Origin: Leptomonas pyrrhocoris
Taxonomy: Eukaryota > Euglenozoa > Kinetoplastea > Trypanosomatida > Trypanosomatidae
Assembly: GCF_001293395.1 (NCBI RefSeq)
Contig: NW_015438361.1
Location: 801,950-865,949 of the forward strand
Length of the DNA stretch: 64,000 nt
Reading direction: 5' to 3'
Part shown: in pieces, positions 19,810 to 28,616 of the stretch
How positions within the stretch are numbered: position 1 is the stretch's first letter
Layout of the letters: each line of letters begins with the position of its first letter
Translations under genes and position numbers: made by a program
The notes under the pieces: generated by a model
Databases searched by the model: none
The model's input: the letters and a program-made list of their open reading frames with translations, nothing else
Told to the model about the DNA's origin: nothing

Positions 19810-20669
19810 TTTTTTTTCTATTTTGTCTGCTTCTTCCGGTAGATTACATACAAAACACTACAAATAATAATGAATAATAGCGCTGATGAACTCTCCGCCG
19901 GTTTACTGCGCTCGCCGCGTATTTTGCACTGTTTGAATTGCACATCAGAAATCGTCGACAAAGCGAGAGAAGGGCAGAAGATTAGCTAAAAAAGAAAAAG
20001 CCTTTATACTTTTCTCGAGTTGCTTTTACAAAGTTCGCAGCTGTGAAGAGCGACAAGCTTTTTCCAACGGAAGGCTCCCCACCCTCACCGCAGAAAGGGG
20101 GCGCTTTCCACATATATATAACAACCAAAGCATACGTTGCTGACAACCGCCGAACGGTGTTGCAGCATTATTATTATTATTTTGCTCTCATGGCGCAGGT
20201 TACACTGCTCTGCGTCAAGATCTACTGCGCGCGAGAGAAAATGAAAGCTATCCAGAGATGTCCGCTAAAAAAGTGTCTCGGACATATTGCGACACATCTT
20301 TAGAACTTTCGACACATCTGCCGCTGCACATCTTTCTGGTATTGATTTTCGTTTTTGGTATTACGTGCAGATCGAGAAAGATGTGAAACCGAACGTCATC
20401 AAAACAAGCCAAGGCATCAACGCACGCACGCACATCAACGCTCAAAAACCAAGAGTTTTGCAAACCATTATAGTTCGCAAAATGCGGTGTTCTGACGAAG
20501 ATGTCACGGTGAGGTGTATCGTGCCCGACAACAGCGAAGTAATAAGAGGCGCAGACAACAAAGGGAAACTGAACAGTTCACGCAAGAACCGCCCATCAAC
20601 GCCAAACACCAAACACCACACGAAACGGTACAGGACGAGACTCCATCAGGAGAGAACTGCCTCCGTTCC
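19810..20669. other. Intergenic with clustered inverted repeats
   Basis: Downstream of bL32m on the transcribed strand. It contains the hairpin cluster at 20258-20385 and an (ATT)n run at 20167-20182. No coding sequence is supported. Confidence 0.6.
20258..20385. other. Cluster of inverted and direct repeats
   Basis: ATGTCCG (20258-20264) pairs with CGGACAT (20279-20285). A perfect 11-bp inverted repeat joins 20327-20337 (CACATCTTTCT) with 20375-20385 across a 37-nt loop. CGACACATCT also occurs twice, at 20290-20299 and 20310-20319. The block lies 285-410 nt past the bL32m stop, so it may be a 3-prime UTR structure or an embedded small RNA. Confidence 0.45.
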
Positions 20670-20921
20670 CTACGGCTTTATCTGGCGACATTCTTCTCGC
20701 CGACACCACTCTCCCTGCCTCTTCGGCTCTGCACACAACGGGCAGTAGTACCACTCCTCTAGTTTTAAGTAGCGCTCCTTAAAATGCAGCCCATACGTCT
20801 TGCGGCGCAGCTGCATCGGATTCTTCTTCCGCTTTGGCGTACCACCCTTGTTGCCTAGAAGGACTGGCGTAGCCTGGCCAATAAGGCCGCTGTAGTAACA
20901 CGTCAGCGATCGCCTCAGCAT
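20670..20921 (-). CDS. Mitochondrial ribosomal protein bL32m
   Basis: An 83-residue protein of the mitoribosome large subunit. After a short presequence-like start (MLRRSLTCYY, basic and hydrophobic), the segment GGTPKRKKNPMQLRRKTYGLHFK matches in pattern the bacterial bL32 N-terminus (VPKRKTSK..RR..RRAH). The C-terminus carries a zinc ribbon: CPLC then, after nine residues, C-X4-C (WCRREECRQ), as in bL32. Bacterial bL32 is about 57 aa, so this is a slightly extended organellar form. The first ATG is at 20921. It could escape automated annotation because of its size. Confidence 0.8.
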   Translation of the reverse strand: MLRRSLTCYYSGLIGQATPVLLGNKGGTPKRKKNPMQLRRKTYGLHFKERYLKLEEWYYCPLCAEPKRQGEWCRREECRQIKP

Positions 20922-21934
20922 CCTCCACTTGACCTCTGAGAGGACGACGGGGAGCGTATATCCAAAAGAGGAAAGGAAAACAGAAGACGTGTACCTGCGT
21001 GAGAATTGTGTCGAGAGCGGGAATGACGACCGTATACAGTCGTTTTTTAGTGATCAGAGAAATGAAAAGAAGAATAACATGAAGGAGGAGAGCCGATGAA
21101 AAAAATCAAAAGAAGATCCCGCTGCATCGCTCTTCGGCACTGATAAGAGAAGTGCGGAAAAATCATCGGGAACGAAAAGGCCGTGTTGGCATCAGCAACG
21201 TGCATCCGTCAACGCTCTACAACGGGACAGCTTTGAAATCCCCTGCACGTACAATACAGATCGGAATGCAGTAAATCGTTGTACACTTGACAGTCGGCCG
21301 TTGCTTGGAAGTGTTTTCGCCCAGCATTCACACTTCTCACCAAGCATTACCCTTGTTGCGAACGACGAGAGACGATGCCGGCACCGTCGCCCGCGTTGTC
21401 TACCGCACCAGCACACACCGAAAAATTCCGAACGAGATTCATCTTCTTTTCGGGGGATACAATTAAATGAGATTTCTTTAATACTTACGGCAGGAATAAC
21501 GGAGGAACCGCGTCTCCTACGGGGAACGGAAAAAGAGAGACAAACAAACCAGCTACGAGAAACAAACATGAAGCAAAACGTCACCGTGGAAAAACACCAC
21601 ACTGCGTGTAAATGAAGAAGAAAAAAACCCGGCTGTCAGTGCAATGGCGTGGTCGTCGTGAACTACAAAAAGGGAATTCACAACGTAAGACACCTTTTCA
21701 GAGCCTGATTTAGGGTAACGCTGCTACGCGTTCTCGTACGCTCACGACTCTCGTGACCGAGAAGGTCAAACATGACACACCGCCTCCAAATACGTGCTCG
21801 TTTCCATCTCCCCCATTCCGCGCCCCTTCGTCGCACTCTCGCATCTCGACCTTCACCCTCCATCACACCAACGAATGCACCCGTACGAAATACGCATTGT
21901 TTCTCTTCTACGTGGCTATCACGCCTCAGCCATC
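20922..21934. other. Intergenic
   Basis: About 1 kb of mixed-composition spacer between EMC5 and bL32m. Open frames here lack homology and coding-like composition. I see nothing else. Confidence 0.55.
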
Positions 21935-22333
21935 TTAGTCCGACTTCTTCTGTGCCATGGGTTTCTGGCTTTCATCCAGCTCATCCTTCCTGCACGCGAC
22001 GGTGCCGCGGTGGTTGAAGTGGACGAAGCCAACGCCGGTGTTCAGCTGGTGGTCATAGCGCATGTACCTCGTCACATCCGACAAGCGCGCCTTGTGGAGT
22101 TTATTGCGCTGCACAAACCCGACGATGCCCATCACGGTACCAGCCAGCACCTCTACGGTAATGGGAATCATCATCGTGGTCACCGGCAAGCTAAGGCCCC
22201 CGAAGTTTACTGCGGGGACGTAGCTACGACCGTGGTGCAGTGATTGGAGCTGCTCCCGAATCGAGTACGCCATGTACACTGCGTGCACGAGCATGAGCAC
22301 CCCCAGGTAAAAGATCACACTACCGGCGGTCAT
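21935..22333 (-). CDS. EMC5: ER membrane protein complex subunit 5 (MMGT-type)
   Basis: A 132-residue integral membrane protein, the size of EMC5/MMGT1 (about 130 aa). The first hydrophobic segment (MTAGSVIFYLGVLMLVHAVYMAY) is followed by a polar loop, a second membrane segment (IPITVEVLAGTVMGIVGFV), and the family's C-terminal signature YDHQLNTGVGFVHFNHRG (human: HPSFYVFNHRGRV). EMC5 is a core subunit of the EMC, which inserts and stabilises multi-pass and tail-anchored proteins in the ER. The frame extends upstream to 22447, but ATG 22333 starts exactly at the first membrane helix as in orthologues, and a pyrimidine stretch with AG lies upstream. Magnesium transport has also been proposed for the family in mammals. 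Confidence 0.88.
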   Translation of the reverse strand: MTAGSVIFYLGVLMLVHAVYMAYSIREQLQSLHHGRSYVPAVNFGGLSLPVTTMMIPITVEVLAGTVMGIVGFVQRNKLHKARLSDVTRYMRYDHQLNTGVGFVHFNHRGTVACRKDELDESQKPMAQKKSD

Positions 22334-23025
22334 CAGTGAGATGTATAAATATTTTTTAAAGATTCTTCCTGACTTTAAGAGGGTAAGAAACAGATCCAGA
22401 TTGCTGAAATTTTTGGTTGTTGTTGACAGGAAACAGTGCGTCAACACGAGTTAGCCGTGCTAGGAGTCTCACAACGGGAAGAGGGAGGAAAGTGCGAGGA
22501 ATGCCCAGTGGCGAGAAGCACGTACGTCACCTGGTGCCTTTGTTAGGCGCAAGACACGTTAAACAGTGTCTCTGTTCAGGCGAAGACGATGTAACGCACA
22601 GCGCTTCCCACTGACTTGATGAAACAAGATGCCAACGGCTCGTCAGTGGAAATCTACTCCACCGTGAATCACAGCGGCATCGTTGACAAGACGATATAAA
22701 AGAGCAGTTCGAGAGGCAATGCGAGCCAGAACCCAGCACCCATAACGCGCTGATCTCATCTCAGGAAGAGTGCTCCTGCTTCTCCTCGTCCGTTCTGTAA
22801 AGATTCTCTGTTGTCTCGGCACACAGGCCACGAAAGAGAAGCAATGAAAGCAAGATCAAGTGAGAAAAGAAAAGCTAACGGGGCTCTCGATAGAAAGATA
22901 AAAGGCAGAATCCACTGCCTCCCCCCTCCCTCCCTGAGCCAAACAAAACAGATAAAAAGGCGTACAGCAGTGACTCGAACACCAAGAAGTTCTTCGCCGT
23001 CTTTTCTCCTTTTCCATCCCACGCC
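22334..23025. other. Intergenic
   Basis: Spacer between AP-2 sigma and EMC5. It has a purine-rich plus strand (pyrimidine-rich transcript) around 22840-22990, which could serve trans-splicing of EMC5. I see no gene. Confidence 0.55.
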
Positions 23026-23457
23026 TCATTTGCTGGAAATCTCCAGCTCCTGTAGACGCTGGAGGATGACGGGACGCGACACTTCCTGAATCTCGCCCCC
23101 GGTGATCATCTCGTCAATGATCATGAACACCTTGTGGAAGTTGAAGACGAGGTCCAGCTCACAGACGTCCTTGAAGAACATATCCAGCACTTCCACCAGA
23201 AGATGAATAAGCTCGACGTATACGAGGTCGTTGTCCTCCTGGTCCAGTCCCAACGTAAAAAAGAGACCGGCGTAGCGGCGATACACGAGTTTGATGTTCT
23301 CATACGAGACGAAGTTGGTGGAGCGGGAATCGCGGGTGTTGACGATCGCGTGTACCTCACGCTTGATTCGCTCCTGACCTGCGTCATCTACGGGGATGTA
23401 GAACTTCGCGAGGCGAGTCTTGCCCATCCGGTTCTGAAGAAGAACAAAGTGAATCAT
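23026..23457 (-). CDS. Clathrin adaptor AP-2 sigma subunit
   Basis: A 143-residue small adaptin (family about 142 aa), complete from MIHFVLLQNRMGKTRLAKFY to the end. The block FFKDVCELDLVFNFHKVF, followed by IIDEMITGGEIQE, matches AP-2 sigma (VCELDLVFNFYKVY..VDEMFLAGEI) better than AP-1 or AP-3 sigma, which have ELDIIFNFEKAY-type blocks. AP-2 links clathrin to cargo at the plasma membrane, in trypanosomatids at the flagellar pocket. ATG 23457 is chosen over longer non-ATG extensions because homology starts exactly there. African trypanosomes have lost AP-2, so its presence places this organism outside that clade. Confidence 0.92.
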   Translation of the reverse strand: MIHFVLLQNRMGKTRLAKFYIPVDDAGQERIKREVHAIVNTRDSRSTNFVSYENIKLVYRRYAGLFFTLGLDQEDNDLVYVELIHLLVEVLDMFFKDVCELDLVFNFHKVFMIIDEMITGGEIQEVSRPVILQRLQELEISSK

Positions 23458-24553
23458 TGTTGATCCGCTCCTTAAAACAATTTCTGTTTTCTTTTCTTTT
23501 TGGTGATGCTCACAAGCAGGCAACAGACGCTAGAAATCAAAATGAAAAGGCCCAGCGCCTAGGCAGATTCAAAGATACGAGAAGGTAAGTGATGAAGTGG
23601 CATGGACTGAAGGAGAATAGCTGCCGCTTTCTCAGGAATCTTCGCAAGCACAAGAGAGACAAGAAAAGCAGCGGAGTATATAGGCACAAAGCGCACAGCG
23701 GTGAAATGGCTTCTCTCTCGCCTTTCTCCAATTGATACGACACCAGCGCCATGCATTCTTTTAAAACAACGGCCTCGCGTATGAAGGCATCCACAGCGTT
23801 GCGGGATCCTTTTTCTTTGAAGTTCCGTTGTTTAACTTTATGATTCCTCAATATATATGTTTAAGTTCAACTGCTGCGAACATAAATTAAAAATCATCGA
23901 ATAATTGGCAAAAACAAAAACAACCTCGGATGTCTACACAAACACCACACCACGCAGACAGTATACAAAACAATTTCCTTCTGCAAAAAAAAAAACCCAA
24001 CTTTCATACGATCATAGGAAGGTCACCAAAGCCTTTATCTTCGATATTATTTAAGTAAAAGGCAAATGAAAAGTAACACACTGCCTTCAATTTTGTGCGT
24101 TGTGTGTGTGAGTGTGTGTGAAAGCCCAACGTTCCCCCTGCAGACAGTGGAACGGAGAACAAGCGCAATGCGCACAATCCTTTTCTTTTGTTATTCTTGA
24201 TTGTGTGTCTCGGTTATCCAAATAGTCAGAATCAGGAGAGTCGTCTCGCGTCGTTTAAAACGGAAATGAAAAAAACAATAGTAGCAACAACGGTAATGGC
24301 GCTCCACGTTTGCCGCTTCGTTTTCTTTCGCTTGCTGTGGCATCACAGCGCAGAAAGGCTTGTTTTCAGCCCTGTAACCGCCTTGGCAATATTAATAATA
24401 AAAAGAAGAACCAGAATAAGAGCTCACTGCTCTGAATTTTTAAAAAAGAAAGAAAAAAAGCCCACGTCAAACTTCTACGACGCCGCAAAAATGCGCATTT
24501 TCCATCTCTCTGCATACTCGAGCTTCACGTGTTGTCAATGCCTTCATTTTTGC
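23458..24553. other. Intergenic
   Basis: About 1.1 kb of A+T-rich spacer with an A11 run near 23985, a (TG)n tract at 24101-24120 and several T or A runs. No gene is seen. Confidence 0.6.
24101..24120. repeat. (TG)n microsatellite
   Basis: Interrupted TG repeat (one AG interruption) downstream of AsnRS. Confidence 0.8.
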
Positions 24554-26575
24554 TTACGGCTTGCAGCGGCCCATGTAACGCGGGAACAAACAGGCGTCCT
24601 TCACGCTATCCAGGTTCAACATCCACACGAGCAGCCGCTCCACACCGAGGCCAAAGCCGCCGTGCGGGGCCCCACCGAATCGGCGCTGGTCCGTGTACCA
24701 GTAGTAGGTGGAGGGATCGAGGCCTTCGCGCTTGTACGCCTCCATCAGCTCCTCGTAGTTGTGCATACGCATCGAGCCGCCCACGATCTCGCCAATGCCG
24801 GGGCCCAGAACATCCACCGACTCCGTCAACGTGTTGTCTTCAGGGTCGCGCTGCATGTAGAACGACTTCATCTGAGCAGGGAAGTGGGTCATGAGGACGA
24901 ACTCGCCGAGCTTCGCCACCATCGCACGCTCCGGCTGGTCGGTGATGTCCTCACCAAACTCAAAGGGCTTGCCTGTCTCCGTGTTCAGGATGCCGTTCGC
25001 GTTACAGAACTTGATCGCGTCGGAGTAGCGCAGACGGCGGAAAGGGCGGTGCGGCGTGAACTTGTAGTTCGCCGGGTCGTGAAGGTTGCCGGCCGGGTTG
25101 ATCAGCTGCTCGGGGTTCAACATGGCGATTAAGTCACCCGCGCGCTCGACGACGGTGCGGACCACCGTGCAGATCATGTCCTCCAGATGGTTCAACAGGT
25201 CCTCAAACGTGCACACGTCGTACTCCGCCTCCATGTGGGTGAACTCGCTCAAATGCCGCTTCGTCTTAGACTTTTCGGCGCGGTAGCTCGGCAGGATGCA
25301 GTACACGTTGCCCATCGACGCCGTCGCCGTCTCCAGGTACAGCTGCGAGGACTGCGTCAGGAAGGCCTTCTCGCCATAGTAGAGCACGTCGAAGAGGGTC
25401 GAGCCGCCCTCCACCTGCGTCTGCACGAGCGTCGGCGGCGTCACCTCGTAGTACTTGCGGGACCAGAAGTACTCGCGGAAGGCCCGCAGCAGCTCGTGGC
25501 GCACCTTCATCACCGAGGGCGCCACCGAGCCGCGCAGGACGATGTGGCGCTGGTCGTACAGCTTATCCACGGAGCTCTCGGCAGTGATGATCGTCTCAAT
25601 CGCGCCGTCCGACGGGCCCACAACGGCGTACTCGTCGACGTGCAGCTCCATTGGCGGTTGCAGCTCCGACTTCGCCTTCGGCTCGTACTTGAGGGTGCCG
25701 CGGATCGCCACGCAGGACTCGCGGTGGAAGGGCTCCGTGGCGCCGTCGAACACGCACTGAATGAAACCCGACCCGTCGCGGAGCACCACGAAGGACATGC
25801 GGGACTGGTGACGCACGCGGTGGGCCCAGCCGATGATGTAAAGCGAGGTGCCCTCCTTGTGCGAGGGCAACTCCCCGATCGGGGAGCGGGGGAGGCCCTG
25901 CGCGACGACGCGGAAGTCGGCGTTCTGCGGGCACACCTTCACATCCTTCTTCGCAGCCGCCTCTGCCGCCTCCGCCGCCTCCTTCGCCTCCGACGCGGCC
26001 GGCGCCGCCGTCTCCGTCACGACGTTCTTGATCAGCTCCGGCACGAGCTTCTTGAGCGCCGCACGCACGTGCTCGACGTCGGCCCAGCGCAACGCGGCAA
26101 CGCGGCGCATCTGGCCCAGCAGCATATTCTCATTCTTCTCCCACTTCGTCTTGAGTGTCCCTTTGTCCTCCGCAGCGAGGGCCGCAGCGACGGCGTTCTC
26201 CACCTCCGCCTCCGACACCTCCACGCCGACGCCGCACTCGGCTGACATGGCCGCGGCATCGACCTCGTCCGCATCGGAGGCGTTCACAAACTTGATGGCG
26301 GCGTCCACCTTCTGCGTGCTGTCCAGCTTGCCCTCGAGCACGAAGCTGGCGACGGGGTCGCGGTGGACCGGTTTCTTCACCTTCGTCCACACGCTGAAGA
26401 GCATGACCTTGTGGTCGCGCGGCGAGCTCTCGCCCACGTTGTGCTGAGCGAAGAACGCCAGCAGGTCCGCGACGCGCTCCTGCTTGGTGGACAGATCCTT
26501 GGCGCCCTTATCGTCCAGCCCGACGATCGACTTCAACTGCGCGACGGCAGCCGCACGCTCCTGCTCGCTCTCCAT
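24554..26575 (-). CDS. Asparaginyl-tRNA synthetase with GlnRS-type N-terminal domain
   Basis: A 673-residue class IIb synthetase charging tRNA-Asn. The catalytic half is clearly AsnRS: motif 2 YRAEKSKTKRHLSEFTHMEAEY (about residues 425-445), then EFGEDI, FYMQRDPED, LTESVDVLGPGIGEIVGGSMR, YYWYTDQRR, and motif 3 GGAPHGGFGLGVERLLVW. It ends LFPRYMGRCKP, like human NARS (LYPRFVQRCTP). An OB-fold anticodon domain lies near residues 235-330. Residues about 1-180 instead resemble the N-terminal tRNA-binding domain of eukaryotic GlnRS: the ECGVGV motif (residues about 112-117), then LLGQMRRV and LRWAD, parallel human QARS (ECGVGV, LLMGEARAV, LKWAD). ATG 26575 is chosen because this domain starts there. 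The frame remains open to 27250, with an ATG at 27166. It may serve both cytosol and mitochondrion, as is common for single-copy trypanosomatid synthetases. Confidence 0.95.
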   Translation of the reverse strand: MESEQERAAAVAQLKSIVGLDDKGAKDLSTKQERVADLLAFFAQHNVGESSPRDHKVMLFSVWTKVKKPVHRDPVASFVLEGKLDSTQKVDAAIKFVNASDADEVDAAAMSAECGVGVEVSEAEVENAVAAALAAEDKGTLKTKWEKNENMLLGQMRRVAALRWADVEHVRAALKKLVPELIKNVVTETAAPAASEAKEAAEAAEAAAKKDVKVCPQNADFRVVAQGLPRSPIGELPSHKEGTSLYIIGWAHRVRHQSRMSFVVLRDGSGFIQCVFDGATEPFHRESCVAIRGTLKYEPKAKSELQPPMELHVDEYAVVGPSDGAIETIITAESSVDKLYDQRHIVLRGSVAPSVMKVRHELLRAFREYFWSRKYYEVTPPTLVQTQVEGGSTLFDVLYYGEKAFLTQSSQLYLETATASMGNVYCILPSYRAEKSKTKRHLSEFTHMEAEYDVCTFEDLLNHLEDMICTVVRTVVERAGDLIAMLNPEQLINPAGNLHDPANYKFTPHRPFRRLRYSDAIKFCNANGILNTETGKPFEFGEDITDQPERAMVAKLGEFVLMTHFPAQMKSFYMQRDPEDNTLTESVDVLGPGIGEIVGGSMRMHNYEELMEAYKREGLDPSTYYWYTDQRRFGGAPHGGFGLGVERLLVWMLNLDSVKDACLFPRYMGRCKP

Positions 26576-28031
26576 CCTTCTGGATTTACTCGATAAAAGA
26601 GGTTTATTGCTGTGATAAACAGAAGAGCTTCTCCGTGCAACGTGGAGAGCGTTGTGCGCGGTGGTGCTCGAGGAAAGAGGGTAGTGTAGGAGCGGTGCGC
26701 GGAGCCCAGGACGAACGCGGCCCACGGTCAAAGGCGGAAGCAAAGGAAAACGAAGCGAAGGAAAAGAGAGCAGGAAAGTGGAGACGGGAGACGAAGACGA
26801 CAACGACGGCAGCACGGGCGGCAAGCGAGGCGATGCAAAGTACCTCGACGGCTCGCAGTGCTCCGCCGCGCTTGCATTGGCTGGAAGTCGCAGCAGTGAG
26901 TGCTGTGCGGAGGACAGCGAGGACAGCGAAGACAGCGAAGACAGCACAAAGTGGCAGGTAGGTGCACTGAACCGCCAACACGGTGCCGACACACGGGACT
27001 CTAAAGAGACGACCACGGAACCCAACCGAACCGCCGTACACTCCCTCCACGGCGCTGACGTCGTCACGTCATGAAGTGCAACGATGTTTCTTGGTACCGT
27101 GCAAGAAGCGTTGCTTGCGTACACAGCACAAGTCAGGCTCGCTCGTCGTTGTCGTCGTCTCCGCATCCACCCACCTCCGCCACTCGGGAACCTCCTTGAG
27201 CAGTTCACCGCTTCTGTGAGGCGCGCTAGCGCTGCACCGGCGCCACACATTGGCGTTGACTGCGGCTCGCTGCTGCTCTTTTTGATGAATCTAAGACTGA
27301 AATTTCATATAAGGAAGAGCAAACGCCTTCTCCAGTGCCTTTCGTTTTGCAATTCAATTTCCAACGTAATACGGAAAAAAGAGAACGCGTTCTTCGCTGT
27401 GATGAACAATTATCCTACAGAAAAATGAAACGACGAGCCAAGTGGCAGCAGTAAAAACCACAAAGAAAAGAAGGAAGTAAAGAAAAAAAGGTACGGCGGA
27501 AATGATGGAGGGATCGCATGAAAGCGTGCAGCATAGATGGTACCGAAGCATTGATCGCGATGCAATGTTAGTGCACCTGCAGAGCACCGCCGCTTAAGAT
27601 ACGTTCCAGGTTGAAAATGAGCAAGCTGGTGCGCAGTGAATATGAGGTAAACAAAGCGATCTTCATTTTCTTGAAAACTCGGAAGACATCAATCACGTAA
27701 CCGAAGCCACTCGTTATCGCAGAAGCAGAAGCAGAAAGTAAACAAGTACAAAACGGCTCGCCACTCTTCTTTTTCTCTATCCTTTGCTTTGCGTGAGCTC
27801 GGTAAAACAATATGAACTGCAGAATCAAAAAAAAAGGGAGTATGTTCTACATCAGTTGGTTCCAGAAAGGATTTAAAAAAAGGTACAATTCAGCAGTATT
27901 TGTTGTCGTCGACGTTTGTGTGGGTGTGTGTTGCGTGTGTCTGTGATTCGACAGATGGGCGTTATCGGCTTCTCATTTCTTTTCACTTTTTCGATAGCAG
28001 CCGCCACCTCATCACATTACTTTTCTTGTTT
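26576..28031. other. Intergenic, 1.46 kb
   Basis: The first 675 bases stay open in frame with AsnRS but translate as Ser/Leu/Pro-rich sequence from pyrimidine tracts, more like a trans-splicing region. It contains a 9-bp tandem repeat at 26910-26945 and a GCAGAA triplet repeat near 27719-27738. No other gene is seen. Confidence 0.55.
26910..26945. repeat. Four tandem copies of a 9-bp unit (GARGACAGC)
   Basis: Two GAGGACAGC units are followed by two GAAGACAGC units. The period of 9 keeps any frame open, which helps explain the long open extension upstream of AsnRS. Confidence 0.9.
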
Positions 28032-28616
28032 TTAGACGGCGTACGAAGGATATGAATTCCACTCCAGTACGGTGGCACCGTTGAGCGCTGCCTCACACGT
28101 GCGTTCTTGTCCTTTGTGCTCACGACTGTAATGCTTTGCCACGATGCAGCCCATGACGACCGTCATGGCTCGCCGTTCTCCGCTCTCCCACGCCTCCAAG
28201 TCTACCCGGTTCTCCCACTCCCATAGCAACAAATCGGACAATTCACGTGCCAACGGAGGGGAGCAGGACGCCGATGCAGAGAGAAAGGAATGACTTTGCA
28301 GTCCATCGTACAGCAACAGTCCGTTTATGGGATCCAGCGTTGGCATCGGACTATTGGGGTTTCGATAAAGCTGAATAGAATAATGCTCTTTGCTGGCGGC
28401 CGCTTGTCGAATACGTTCATTTTCTTCGTGCCTGCAGAGAGTGCGATGCGACGCGCTCCACGCATCACACGCGTCGCGCCATGCCTGCTCTTCTTCTCCT
28501 CGTAGAAGAGCCCGAAGGTGTCGCTCCTCACGAATGAAATTGCAGCGAGCGGCGTAGTCCGCCCTCTCGCCATTCCTAAGCGTGGCGCCGCTGAGCAGAG
28601 TGGCCTTTTGCCACAT
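28032..28616 (-). CDS. Unknown 194-aa protein
   Basis: I do not recognise it. It starts MWQKATLLSG at the first in-frame ATG (28616), 48 nt after a good acceptor (28665-28712). The first half is rich in Arg, Glu and Ala and helical (RADYAARCNFIREERHLRALL). The second half has a Pro/Ser stretch, a Leu-rich helix (ELSDLLLWEWENRV) and a hydrophobic segment AMTVVMGCIVAKHY. There is no clear membrane helix or Cys/His cluster. The basic N-terminus with few acidic residues could be a mitochondrial presequence, but this is weak. Balanced composition compared with the flanking spacer, plus the splice signal, support it as real. Confidence 0.7.
   Translation of the reverse strand: MWQKATLLSGATLRNGERADYAARCNFIREERHLRALLRGEEEQAWRDACDAWSASHRTLCRHEENERIRQAAASKEHYSIQLYRNPNSPMPTLDPINGLLLYDGLQSHSFLSASASCSPPLARELSDLLLWEWENRVDLEAWESGERRAMTVVMGCIVAKHYSREHKGQERTCEAALNGATVLEWNSYPSYAV

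Noticed and set aside
23537-23851. 104-codon minus-strand frame
   Set aside because: Begins at TTG and translates a pyrimidine-rich spacer upstream of AP-2 sigma.
25187-26245. 352-codon plus-strand frame
   Set aside because: Antisense shadow of AsnRS; His/Arg/Leu-rich translation typical of the complement of GC-rich codons.
27568-27828. 86-codon minus-strand frame
   Set aside because: Begins at TTG, has no homology and sits in spacer sequence.
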